Of a stretch of DNA of 13,008 nucleotides, positions 1 through 5,820 are shown in pieces. Source of the DNA: Oscillospiraceae bacterium (GTDB taxonomy: Bacteria; Bacillota; Clostridia; Oscillospirales; Ruminococcaceae). A program made the translations under genes and the position numbers. The stretch spans positions 1 to 13,008 of the forward strand of contig JAEDMB010000047.1 of the NCBI GenBank assembly GCA_016303235.1, in the 5' to 3' direction. The notes beneath the pieces were generated by a model. That model saw nothing but the letters and a program-made list of their open reading frames with translations, was not told the DNA's origin and did no database searches. Each line of letters starts with the position of its first letter. The first letter of the stretch is position 1.

Positions 1-123
1 TACATCTTTATGTACGGTGCTTTTTGAAATTCCGAAGTATCTGGCAGTAGCTCTGACAGTAGCCTTGTTTGCAATGATGTATTCTCCTAAGATTACCGGT
101 CTGTGTTCGTCTGTATTATTCAA
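1..123 (-). CDS. spoIIID: Stage III sporulation transcriptional regulator SpoIIID (N-terminal part, cut by window edge)
   Basis: Forty-one codons are visible, read leftward and open at the left edge. The translation contains ILGEYIIANKATVR followed by ARYFGISKSTVHKDV. This is the helix-turn-helix core of SpoIIID, the small DNA-binding protein that switches mother-cell gene expression on and off between the sigma-E and sigma-K stages of sporulation. The SKSTVHKD recognition helix is close to that of Bacillus SpoIIID. The start is TTG at 123-121; an AGGAG ribosome binding site lies about 10 bases upstream, and no in-frame ATG competes. Bacillus SpoIIID is a little over 90 residues, so roughly the first half is present. 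Identity is firm from the motif. It implies that the host is a spore former or descends from one. Confidence 0.93.
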   Translation of the reverse strand, partial: MNNTDEHRPVILGEYIIANKATVRATARYFGISKSTVHKDV

Positions 124-160
124 AATATTCTCACTCCTTTTGTTAAAGCTATACAGTCAA

Positions 161-189
161 TATATATGCTGTTAAAGGAAATATTATGA
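161..189 (-). promoter_or_regulatory. Possible sigma-E-type promoter of spoIIID
   Basis: On the minus strand TCATAAT (189-183) is followed after 14 bases by CATATATA (168-161). The sigma-E consensus known from Bacillus is roughly a KMATATT -35 box, 14-15 bases, and a CATACA-T -10 box. The fit and spacing are good, and spoIIID is a classical sigma-E target, but the region is very AT-rich, so chance resemblance is possible. It lies about 40-65 bases upstream of the TTG start. Confidence 0.4.
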
Positions 190-278
190 AAAAATGTAAA
201 AATGAGGGAAAACGGGAGAAAAACTGATATATACTTAAAAAAATCCTGAAAACGACAAAAACTGACATCAGACGGCAT

Positions 279-307
279 TTGCGGTTCATATGAACTTGTG
301 ATATAAT
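279..307 (+). promoter_or_regulatory. Vegetative (sigma-A) promoter of the DUF1836 / SPFH / Nudix run
   Basis: A -35 box TTGCGG (279-284) and a perfect -10 box TATAAT (302-307) are separated by 17 bases. The -10 box is preceded by TG plus one base (299-301), an extended -10 that compensates for the weak -35. The predicted transcript starts near 314, giving a short leader before the ribosome binding site at 325-335. Confidence 0.72.
284..295. promoter_or_regulatory. 12-bp perfect palindrome in the promoter spacer (candidate operator)
   Basis: GTTCATATGAAC reads the same on both strands and sits exactly between the -35 and -10 boxes of the promoter at 279-307. A dimeric repressor bound there would block RNA polymerase. 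The first gene of the run encodes a helix-turn-helix protein, so autoregulation is an obvious guess. No second copy is visible elsewhere in the window, so function is inferred only from position and symmetry. Confidence 0.4.
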
Positions 308-340
308 CATATCATCGTAATAAAGGGAGGAGTGAACGCT

Positions 341-901
341 GTGAGGATTATTCCCGGTACTACATTAAAATACAGCGAACAGATAAGAAACAATGCATTT
401 TCAGCTATTTCACCGGTGCTTGAGGCTACTGGAGGGCTTACCCTTTCACAGCTTTCAAAGCTTACGGGAATAGAGGGTTCAACAATTCAGAACTGGATAA
501 AGCGTGGCTGGGTATCGTCAACAATAGGAAAAAAATACCGTCAGAGGCAGATTATAAGAATTATTCTCATAAATATGCTTAGAGGGGTTATGAGACTTGA
601 GGATATTGCAAGACTTATGACGTATGTCAACGGTGATGTCGAGGACAGCTCCGATGATATAATAGATGATGTTATATTATATAATATTCTCTGTCGTATA
701 ATATTTGATGCAGAGGACAACGGAGCTTTTGAAAAGGAATCTCTAAAGGAAGTAATTGACGAGGCTGTCCGCCATTCTGCAAGGGATATAAAATACGGAG
801 ATGATAAACTCCGCAAGGCTATGCTTATAATGATACTTGCCTACCGCAGTTCATATCTTAAATCTGAAATGGAATCAGAACTGAAAAAAACATTAATATA
901 A
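341..901 (+). CDS. DUF1836 domain protein with MerR-like helix-turn-helix
   Basis: The product is 186 residues from the chosen GTG at 341. Residues about 33-56 (LTLSQLSKLTGIEGSTIQNW then IKRGWV) form the helix-turn-helix signature of the DUF1836 family, followed by KKYRQRQIIRIILINMLRG and an acidic helical C-terminal half. The family is widespread in Firmicutes and has no established function; the fold suggests a MerR/Xre-like DNA-binding regulator. A GTG at 332 in the same frame lies directly on the Shine-Dalgarno stretch GGGAGGAGTGA (325-335), so the GTG at 341, with ordinary spacing, is preferred. It is the first gene of a run with the SPFH and Nudix genes (25 and 16 bases apart). It may regulate its own promoter, but this is inference. 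Confidence 0.85.
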   Translation: MRIIPGTTLKYSEQIRNNAFSAISPVLEATGGLTLSQLSKLTGIEGSTIQNWIKRGWVSSTIGKKYRQRQIIRIILINMLRGVMRLEDIARLMTYVNGDVEDSSDDIIDDVILYNILCRIIFDAEDNGAFEKESLKEVIDEAVRHSARDIKYGDDKLRKAMLIMILAYRSSYLKSEMESELKKTLI

Positions 902-926
902 TTTAATATCATGAAAGGGAAACACT

Positions 927-1856
927 ATGTTTAAACCAAAATTTGAAGAACTTAACAAGGACGGTTCACCTAAAAGAAAAAAAGGCTTTGTAAAATGGAT
1001 TGTAGCAGGAGTCGGAGCATTTATACTTGTATGCGGTTCGTTTACAATTATTCCGGCAGGTCATACGGGAGTAGTTATGACACTCGGAAAAGTTAATCAG
1101 AATGTAATGCAGGAAGGTCTTAATTTCAAAATACCGTTTATTCAGAGCGTTGTTAAGATGTCGAATAAAATACAGGTCTATGAAGTTGATGCCTCCGCAG
1201 TATCAAAGGACTTGCAGACAGTAAGCAGTAAAATTGCGGTCAATTACAGGGTAAGCACTGACGCATCTGCAAATCTTTATAAAAATGTCGGCGTTGATTA
1301 CAAAACCATTCTTGTAACTCCGATACTTCAGGAATCTATGAAATCGGCAACTGCAAAATATACAGCTGAGGAACTTATTACCGAAAGAACAGTTGTAGGT
1401 GATGAAATAAAGGATACTCTTAGCGAAAAGCTGAACGAATACGGTATATACATAGAGAAATTCAATATCGTAAATTTTGACTTTTCACAGGAATTTAATT
1501 CCGCAATTGAGGCAAAGCAGGTAGCTGAACAGAATCTCATAAAAACCAAGACAGAACAGCAACAGGCTATTGTAGTTGCAGAGGCGGAGGCAAAGGAAAA
1601 AACTATCAAGGCAAATGCAGAAGCAGAGGCTATTCTCGCAACAGCTAAGGCACAGGCAGAGGCTAACAAAATGCTTGAGGAATCACTTTCCGAAATTGTA
1701 ATCAAGTATGAACAGATTACAAAGTGGAACGGTGAACTCCCGAAAGTTACAGGCAACAGCGGTAATTTCATCGATATGAGTCTTGATGACATTGAAAAAT
1801 CAGACAATAATAAAACCGTATCTTCAGATACACAGAACAGCAGTCAGCAGAATTAA
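927..1856 (+). CDS. SPFH / band 7 (prohibitin-like) membrane protein
   Basis: The product is 309 residues. A basic cytoplasmic-type N-terminus (PKRKKG, 15-20) precedes one membrane segment at about 21-42. An SPFH/band 7 domain follows at about 43-210, beginning IIPAGHTGVVMTLGKV and including the QEGLNFKIPF loop. An Ala/Glu-rich coiled coil spans about 190-255 (AEAEAKEKTIKANAEAEAIL), and the tail is short, polar and Ser/Gln/Asn-rich. Such proteins oligomerise into ring- or cage-like scaffolds on membranes and organise proteases or lipid microdomains; the partner here is unknown. The start is supported by GAAAGGGA a few bases upstream of the ATG. The gene lies 25 bases after the DUF1836 gene and 16 before the Nudix gene, suggesting cotranscription. 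It is more prohibitin/HflC-like than NfeD-linked, since no nfeD neighbour is present. Confidence 0.9.
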   Translation: MFKPKFEELNKDGSPKRKKGFVKWIVAGVGAFILVCGSFTIIPAGHTGVVMTLGKVNQNVMQEGLNFKIPFIQSVVKMSNKIQVYEVDASAVSKDLQTVSSKIAVNYRVSTDASANLYKNVGVDYKTILVTPILQESMKSATAKYTAEELITERTVVGDEIKDTLSEKLNEYGIYIEKFNIVNFDFSQEFNSAIEAKQVAEQNLIKTKTEQQQAIVVAEAEAKEKTIKANAEAEAILATAKAQAEANKMLEESLSEIVIKYEQITKWNGELPKVTGNSGNFIDMSLDDIEKSDNNKTVSSDTQNSSQQN

Positions 1857-1872
1857 AACGGAGTGAATTTTT

Positions 1873-2301
1873 ATGGATAAAAAAATTGTAACGGAAGTTA
1901 AGGGAATAGTTTGCTGTCGTGGAAGAATCCTTTTGTTAAAGCGTTCGGATTTTGAAACAACAGGAGCAGGCGAATGGGAATTTCCCGGAGGAAGAATAAA
2001 ATTCGGTGAATCTCCCGAAAACGCTCTTGAGCGTGAAATATATGAGGAAACAGGTCTTAATGTAAAAGTAAAGAAAATAACACATGCATCAAGCTTTATT
2101 GTTTCCGAAAACAGGAATGTTATAATAATTTTCTATCTCTGCACTTCAAATCATGATATGGTATCATTAAGCACAGAACACGGAGATTATATGTGGGTGC
2201 GTCCCGAAAAGCTTGTTGAGAGCATAAGCGAACATCTCAGAAATGATGTTGCCCTTGATTATGAACATATTATGCGTTTTATCAAATGCGAATTTATGTG
2301 A
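1873..2301 (+). CDS. Nudix hydrolase
   Basis: The product is 142 residues with a perfect Nudix box at 40-62: G40, E46, then REIYEETGL at 54-62, matching GX5EX7REUXEEXGU. The glutamates of the box bind the catalytic metal. The preceding GEWEFPGG is typical of the MutT-like branch, which hydrolyses nucleoside diphosphates linked to another moiety, such as oxidised dNTPs or sugar nucleotides. The substrate cannot be told from the sequence. It is the last gene of the DUF1836-SPFH-Nudix run, with GGAGTG just before the ATG, and ends at a large palindrome. Confidence 0.93.
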   Translation: MDKKIVTEVKGIVCCRGRILLLKRSDFETTGAGEWEFPGGRIKFGESPENALEREIYEETGLNVKVKKITHASSFIVSENRNVIIIFYLCTSNHDMVSLSTEHGDYMWVRPEKLVESISEHLRNDVALDYEHIMRFIKCEFM

Positions 2302-2311
2302 GAAAATATAT

Positions 2312-2339
2312 AGAGGGACACGGCATGCCGTGTCCCTCT
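2312..2339. terminator. 28-bp perfect palindrome between convergent genes, probable bidirectional terminator
   Basis: AGAGGGACACGG and its exact complement flank a CATG loop, giving a 12-bp GC-rich stem. It lies between the Nudix stop (2301) and the end of pdaA (2349), which face each other. Neither side has a proper T-run: the plus-strand tail is GAAAAAATATT, and the minus-strand tail has TATATTTT. Termination is likely from stem strength and position, but it is not a textbook intrinsic terminator. Confidence 0.6.
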
Positions 2340-2348
2340 GAAAAAATA

Positions 2349-3077
2349 TTAAATTTTAAATCCCTTTTCTCTCAGGCAGTCAATAACATCGCCTAAGATT
2401 TCGGCATTTGTAGCGGATACGGAATGAAGAAGAAGAATTTCACCGCCATGAGCTGATTCTGTAAGCTTTTTGAATCCGGTATCAGGTGACGGCTGACTGT
2501 CTGTTTTCCAGTCAACATATGCGAAGCTCCAGAAAAGAGTTTTATATCCGAGATTCCGGAGCTGTTCAATAGTTTCTTCTGAATATTCACCGCATGGGTA
2601 TCTGAAATACTGCATTTCATAGCCGTATTCATCAAGCACATACTGATGAAGCGACATTACTTCTTCTTTAAGTTCATCGGGAGACAAATCCGGAAGTTTA
2701 GCGTGAGTCATACCATGATTTCCGATAACATGACCCTCATCAATCATACGTCTGACAAGAGCCTTTTCCTTTTTGGCATAGTCGCCTGTGAGGAAGAATA
2801 TTGCTGAAACGTTTTTTTCTTTCAGGGTATCAAGAATTTTTGACGTATAGCCATTTTCATAGCCCTGGTCAAAAGTAATTATAATTCTTGACTTGTCACC
2901 TGTCAGAGAATAAGTTCCTGAATCACAGTACATTGAGTTAAACTCAACAGCACCTGTCGGACAGTTATTCTCATCAACGGCAGTACCCTGACCGTATCCG
3001 ACTGAAAAGGCATTGATTCCCATTAAGGGCAATGCTGTAACAAATGAAGTCAGAACAGATATAATTTGTTTTTTCAT
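2349..3077 (-). CDS. pdaA: Polysaccharide deacetylase, PdaA type (spore-cortex muramic delta-lactam formation)
   Basis: The product is 242 residues with an N-terminal signal peptide (about 1-25: MKKQ, then a hydrophobic run to NAFS). The NodB-type deacetylase domain has motif 1 TFDQGYEN (68-75, metal/catalytic Asp70), the H-x3-H zinc motif at H121/H125 (GNHGMTH), motif 3 RYPCGEYS (159-166), WSFAYVDW (183-190) and the final LLLHSV (215-220). The TFDQGYENGYT, FAYVDW and HSVSATNAEIL stretches are hallmarks of PdaA rather than of general chitin-deacetylase-like proteins. PdaA removes the acetyl group from N-acetylmuramic acid during muramic delta-lactam synthesis, needed for cortex breakdown at germination; SpoIIID nearby agrees with a sporulating host. 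An AGGA site lies about 11 bases before the ATG. Motif 3 has Tyr and Cys where PdaA usually has Pro and Arg, a mild deviation. Confidence 0.9.
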   Translation of the reverse strand: MKKQIISVLTSFVTALPLMGINAFSVGYGQGTAVDENNCPTGAVEFNSMYCDSGTYSLTGDKSRIIITFDQGYENGYTSKILDTLKEKNVSAIFFLTGDYAKKEKALVRRMIDEGHVIGNHGMTHAKLPDLSPDELKEEVMSLHQYVLDEYGYEMQYFRYPCGEYSEETIEQLRNLGYKTLFWSFAYVDWKTDSQPSPDTGFKKLTESAHGGEILLLHSVSATNAEILGDVIDCLREKGFKI

Positions 3078-3102
3078 AATATTTCAGTTCCTGAAGCATT
3101 TT

Positions 3103-3160
3103 TTGCGGAATAAGTTCCGCAATATTATTATCCGCATAATCAGTCTGATTATTTGCGGAA
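3103..3160 (-). promoter_or_regulatory. Leader of pdaA with competing inverted repeats
   Basis: An 8-bp hairpin (arms TTGCGGAA 3103-3110 and TTCCGCAA 3115-3122, 4-base loop) lies just upstream of the pdaA ribosome binding site. A second hairpin uses TCCGCATAATCA (3131-3142) and TGATTA plus TGCGGA (3146-3159), with a two-base bulge. The same GCGGA core occurs in alternating orientation, so the first arm in the pdaA-sense RNA (3160-3153) could pair with either the second or the third arm, making the structures mutually exclusive. No clear sigma-A promoter for pdaA is visible here. Function (attenuation, processing or just stacked terminators) is inference. Confidence 0.4.
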
Positions 3161-3180
3161 AGTTATGCTAAAGCAGAAAC

Positions 3181-3206
3181 GGGCGGAAAAAAATTATTTT
3201 CCGCCC
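3181..3206 (-). terminator. Hairpin terminator after ireB
   Basis: The arms GGGCGGAAAA (3181-3190) and TTTTCCGCCC (3197-3206) form a 10-bp stem with a 6-base loop, 10 bases beyond the ireB stop codon. The downstream minus-strand sequence GTTTCTGC is only weakly T-rich, so efficiency is uncertain. Confidence 0.6.
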
Positions 3207-3216
3207 ACCGGATACA

Positions 3217-3462
3217 TCAGGAATTGAGATATGATTTTACAAGAACCTGTAAAAGCTCGTCACGGTCGATATGGCGGATAAGATTTCTTGCATTGTTATA
3301 AGTTGTTATGTAGGTCGGGTCTTCAGAGAGAATGTATCCTACAATCTGATTAATTGGGTTATATCCTTTTTGTACAAGGGCATCATAAATGATAGTGAGA
3401 TTTTTTTTAAGTTCGCTTTCTCTGTCCTCGTTTACGGAAAAGGTCATAGTTTTATCTGACAT
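3217..3462 (-). CDS. ireB: IreB family regulatory phosphoprotein (UPF0297)
   Basis: The product is 81 residues, beginning MSDKTMTFSVNEDRE. The core YDALVQKGYNPINQIVGYIL, then DPTYIT, NARNLIR and RDELLQVLVKSYL, is diagnostic of UPF0297/YrzL/IreB. In Enterococcus faecalis, IreB is phosphorylated on N-terminal threonines by the PASTA kinase IreK and reversed by IreP, modulating cell-wall stress and cephalosporin tolerance; T5 and T7 here are the natural candidates. A longer reading of 98 residues from 3513 exists, but the family start is the Met at 3462, which has a perfect AGGAGG (3477-3472) nine bases upstream. The gene stands alone with its own promoter and terminator. In many Firmicutes it instead sits beside alaS and the ruvX-like gene. 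Confidence 0.93.
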   Translation of the reverse strand: MSDKTMTFSVNEDRESELKKNLTIIYDALVQKGYNPINQIVGYILSEDPTYITTYNNARNLIRHIDRDELLQVLVKSYLNS

Positions 3463-3523
3463 GCTTTTCAGCCTCCTGTTAAAAAAATTGCTGTAATAAA
3501 TACTAATTATCAAGCACAGATAT

Positions 3524-3552
3524 ATTATAACTCATTTCAGAAAATTTTGCAA
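3524..3552 (-). promoter_or_regulatory. Sigma-A promoter of ireB
   Basis: On the minus strand a -35 box TTGCAA (3552-3547) is followed after exactly 17 bases by a consensus -10 TATAAT (3529-3524). The ireB start codon is about 60 bases downstream. Confidence 0.72.
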
Positions 3553-3640
3553 GCACCTGAAAAAAGTTTTATGTTTTACACGTGAGAGTTTATAATTTTT
3601 TGTTTAAAATACACATAAATTATCTTGTATGTAACTATGT

Positions 3641-3659
3641 AGCCCGAAAAAATCGGGCT
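3641..3659 (-). terminator. Hairpin terminator after the DUF1540 gene
   Basis: AGCCCGA (3641-3647) and TCGGGCT (3653-3659) form a 7-bp stem with a 5-base all-A/T loop. It starts 6 bases beyond the stop codon of the leftward DUF1540 gene. No T-run follows on the minus strand, so it may act weakly or protect the 3' end. Confidence 0.55.
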
Positions 3660-3665
3660 TTAGAA

Positions 3666-3848
3666 TCAGTCGCAACAACCTGTACGCTTTACAAATGAGT
3701 GGCAGTCAGTACATTCCGGAACAGTAGGGTTAGCCTCATGAGTTCCGACAGAGATGCAGTTGAGACTACAATAATCTTCTGTAACCATGTTGTACTTGCA
3801 CTGTGAAACAGTACACTTGATTGATGTGTTTTTCTTCATAGGTTCCAT
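3666..3848 (-). CDS. Small Cys-rich DUF1540 protein
   Basis: The product is 60 residues, starting MEPMKKNTSIKCTVSQCKYN. Eight cysteines stand at 12, 17, 27, 31, 46, 49, 58 and 59, and the pattern IKCTVSQCKYN, then YCSLNCISVGTHEA and ECTDCHSFV, matches a single DUF1540 unit. The spacing suggests metal binding (zinc or a cluster). The family is common in Clostridia and Bacilli, often in spore formers, but has no assigned role. The frame is open upstream to 3890, but the Met at 3848 has AAGGAGA nine bases before it, so the shorter start is chosen. The gene is monocistronic: a hairpin follows and the next promoter region diverges. Confidence 0.87.
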   Translation of the reverse strand: MEPMKKNTSIKCTVSQCKYNMVTEDYCSLNCISVGTHEANPTVPECTDCHSFVKRTGCCD

Positions 3849-3915
3849 AACACAAAATCTCCTTTTTTTCAAAAAAGTATTGTTGTTCACGGGGAACTGA
3901 TTCTATTATTCTCAC

Positions 3916-3944
3916 ATATAATAAAAATATGCCTGGATTGTGAA
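3916..3944 (-). promoter_or_regulatory. Tentative promoter of the DUF1540 gene
   Basis: On the minus strand TTCACA (3944-3939, one mismatch to TTGACA) is followed after 17 bases by TTATAT (3921-3916), a poor -10. An overlapping CATATTTTTA resembles sporulation sigma -10 boxes (CATAnnnTA), but no matching -35 is evident. The sigma factor used is therefore open. Confidence 0.33.
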
Positions 3945-3993
3945 ATATTTTTTTGCCGAAAAATTACAAAACGGTAAATAATTGCAGAATTTG

Positions 3994-4022
3994 TTGACAT
4001 TATAAATTAAACATGATATTAT
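3994..4022 (+). promoter_or_regulatory. Strong sigma-A promoter of the 558-residue membrane protein gene
   Basis: A perfect TTGACA (3994-3999), a 17-base spacer and TATTAT (4017-4022), with an extended -10 TG at 4014-4015. This is the closest match to the vegetative consensus in the window and predicts high, constitutive expression. Confidence 0.88.
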
Positions 4023-4058
4023 GTTATCATAATTATTATTTAAAAGGAGAATTTTTTT

Positions 4059-5735
4059 ATGTCTGAATTTAATGAATCTGTAAGCGGTGTTGAACCCGTA
4101 AAAAAGAAAGGCAAAGCACCTGTTATTGCAGGTATAACAGCAGGTGTCGTTGCAGTTGTTGCAGGAGGTTCAGTTATTGCTTATAATACTTCTGCATTTG
4201 TAAAGAATAAAGTCAAGCTTGCAACACTTTCTCCGAAGGAATATTATGCATGGGTAAACGATGTAAATACGAGTGAACAGATTGAATATCTTTCTGAATC
4301 ATACAACAAGTATGTTGATATTATGGGAAAGGATTCCGGAAAAGGTATCAATTCTAAAATGGACGTTACATATACAATGAGTGACGGTCTGAAAACACTG
4401 ATTAAAAATGCTATGGGCGGTACTGACAAAGCCAATAGTTTTGTGGACAATATCAATAATATATCCCTTACTCTTGATGAATCATTATTTCAGGGAGTTA
4501 TAGGCTGTAACCTTGGTCTTGACTTTAATGAAAATGATATTGCTGACCTTGAAATGTCAATCGATTATGCAAATCTTTTTATGCTGGGCAGAGTTCCGCA
4601 GATTACAGAAAGATACCTCGGTATGGATTTAAGTGCCTCCGCAAGCTCTGATGAAGATGCAAAGGCTCTTGAAGTTGTCGGAAAGTTTTACAGCGACCCC
4701 GAAGAAATTCTCACAAAAGACGAGTTCCGTGAACTTGCCGAAAAATATACTTCACTCTGGAATGAATGTGTATCAGAAGTACAGCAGGAAAAGGGCGAAG
4801 AGGTTACTGTCGGCAAGTATACAAATGAATATACTGTTCTTACTGTCGAGATGAATGAGGAATTCCTCGAAAATACTGCCGAAAAATATATAAACGCTCT
4901 CAAGGAAGATGAAACAGTAAAGAATATTATTGTCACACGTCTTGCAGTATGCGATGAGGAAACCTATATTTCCGACCTTGACAATGCCCTTGAAGATATC
5001 AAATCCGATGAGGACGGCGAAGACGATGATTTAATTCTTACTCTTAAAACATACGTTGACCCGACGGGCGAAATCAGAGGATATACTCTCAAGGATAATA
5101 TTGACGATGGATTTGAACTTCTTTTCACAGGTGAAAGCGAACAGACTGCAAACGGAATATTCAGTTTCACAAATTCAGAAGAAGATATGTCCGTTAAATG
5201 CGATATAGATTATACTGTAAATGATGATAAATATACAGGTTCTGTTGATATGACAGTTACTGAATACGATGAGGATACAAAAATACTTGTTGAATTTACA
5301 GACCTTGAAACAGTCAACAAGGATTACGGATATGTGAACGGAAATCTTAATTTCTCAGTAAACGATTCCGCACCGTTTGCCGTTGCACTCAATTCTGACG
5401 GTTCATCACAGAAAGCAAGCTTTGATATTGATATTGAAGATGTAAATTACGGAAATATCGTTCTTGAAATTTCATCATCAGAAATAGGTGAACTCAATGT
5501 TCCGGATAAATCAGGTGCATATATGATTGATGAAAATACTGACAGTCTTGAGGGATATGCAACGGAAGAAGACCTTATAAACTTCATATCTTCAGTATTA
5601 AAGAATACAGGCTTTGCCGAAACCGATGAGGAGGCAAGAGCTATTGTAAAATCCTATCTTTACGGCTATTCATCACCGTCAACCGTTTACAGTTCATCTG
5701 ACTATGACAACAGTTTTGATGATATAATCTATTAA
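4059..5735 (+). CDS. Uncharacterised membrane-anchored extracytoplasmic protein
   Basis: The product is 558 residues; I do not recognise the family. The N-terminus is cytoplasmic-like (1-20, with KKKGK at 15-19), followed by one membrane segment at about 21-43 (VIAGITAGVVAVVAGGSVIA). The rest, presumably outside, is markedly acidic: Asp/Glu clusters such as KSDEDGEDDD, and long alternating stretches of likely beta strands in the second half. There is no lipobox, sortase motif or known enzyme motif. The short tail is rich in Ser, Tyr and Asp (YSSSDYDNSFDD). Positive charges before the segment and no cleavage site suggest a signal anchor. An AAGGAGA eight bases before the ATG, a near-consensus promoter and a strong terminator make it a well-expressed single-gene unit. 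It may be an envelope or surface protein, but that is inference only. Confidence 0.85.
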   Translation: MSEFNESVSGVEPVKKKGKAPVIAGITAGVVAVVAGGSVIAYNTSAFVKNKVKLATLSPKEYYAWVNDVNTSEQIEYLSESYNKYVDIMGKDSGKGINSKMDVTYTMSDGLKTLIKNAMGGTDKANSFVDNINNISLTLDESLFQGVIGCNLGLDFNENDIADLEMSIDYANLFMLGRVPQITERYLGMDLSASASSDEDAKALEVVGKFYSDPEEILTKDEFRELAEKYTSLWNECVSEVQQEKGEEVTVGKYTNEYTVLTVEMNEEFLENTAEKYINALKEDETVKNIIVTRLAVCDEETYISDLDNALEDIKSDEDGEDDDLILTLKTYVDPTGEIRGYTLKDNIDDGFELLFTGESEQTANGIFSFTNSEEDMSVKCDIDYTVNDDKYTGSVDMTVTEYDEDTKILVEFTDLETVNKDYGYVNGNLNFSVNDSAPFAVALNSDGSSQKASFDIDIEDVNYGNIVLEISSSEIGELNVPDKSGAYMIDENTDSLEGYATEEDLINFISSVLKNTGFAETDEEARAIVKSYLYGYSSPSTVYSSSDYDNSFDDIIY

Positions 5736-5748
5736 AAAAATCAGAATT

Positions 5749-5777
5749 AAAGCGGACTTTTTCGTCCGCTTTTTTTT
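5749..5777 (+). terminator. Rho-independent terminator
   Basis: AAAGCGGAC (5749-5757) pairs with GTCCGCTTT (5764-5772) across a TTTTTC loop, and the T-run continues to 5777. This classical terminator lies 13 bases after the stop of the 558-residue protein gene, separating it from the sigma-factor operon. Confidence 0.95.
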
Positions 5778-5803
5778 GAAGTAAAAAACAAATCAGAAAC
5801 GTA
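5777..5803 (+). promoter_or_regulatory. Candidate ECF-sigma promoter of the sigma/anti-sigma operon
   Basis: TGAAGTAAAA (5777-5786), 13 bases, then CGTA (5800-5803) and ATATATA. The TGAAGT box is 17 bases from CGTA. The same arrangement recurs at 7064-7090 before the dockerin gene and resembles the TGAAAC / CGTA promoters of sigma-W-like ECF factors. No convincing sigma-A promoter is seen here; TTGAAG with CGTAAT at 18 bases is weak. The -35 begins within the terminator T-run, and the predicted transcript start (about 5810) is directly before the AGAGGGG ribosome binding site. Confidence 0.5.
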
Positions 5804-5820
5804 ATATATACAGAGGGGAA

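Noticed and set aside
186..227. Tiny ORF of 13 codons (MKKCKNEGKREKN) after AAAGGA
   Set aside because: Very short, low complexity, overlaps the proposed spoIIID promoter on the other strand, and has no recognisable promoter.
332..340. GTG at 332 as start of the DUF1836 gene
   Set aside because: It lies directly within the GGGAGGAGTGA ribosome binding stretch, leaving no spacing; the in-frame GTG at 341 is correctly spaced.
1328..1807. Long antisense reading frame of 159 codons under the SPFH gene
   Set aside because: A mirror of the Ala/Glu-rich coiled-coil codon pattern; no ribosome binding site, and the sense frame encodes a clear band 7 protein.
3463..3513. Longer N-terminus of IreB (17 extra residues)
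   Set aside because: Family proteins begin at MSDKTM or equivalent, and the perfect AGGAGG serves the Met at 3462; the upstream Met has no such site.
3558..3584. TGAAAA-N17-CGTG on the plus strand, resembling the proposed ECF promoter
   Set aside because: CGTG instead of CGTA, no surrounding TATATA stretch, and no rightward gene follows until 4059, which has its own strong promoter.
3849..3890. Longer N-terminus of the DUF1540 protein
   Set aside because: The extra residues (MNNNTFLKKRRFCV) include translation of the AAGGAGA ribosome binding site; the Met at 3848 is well placed.
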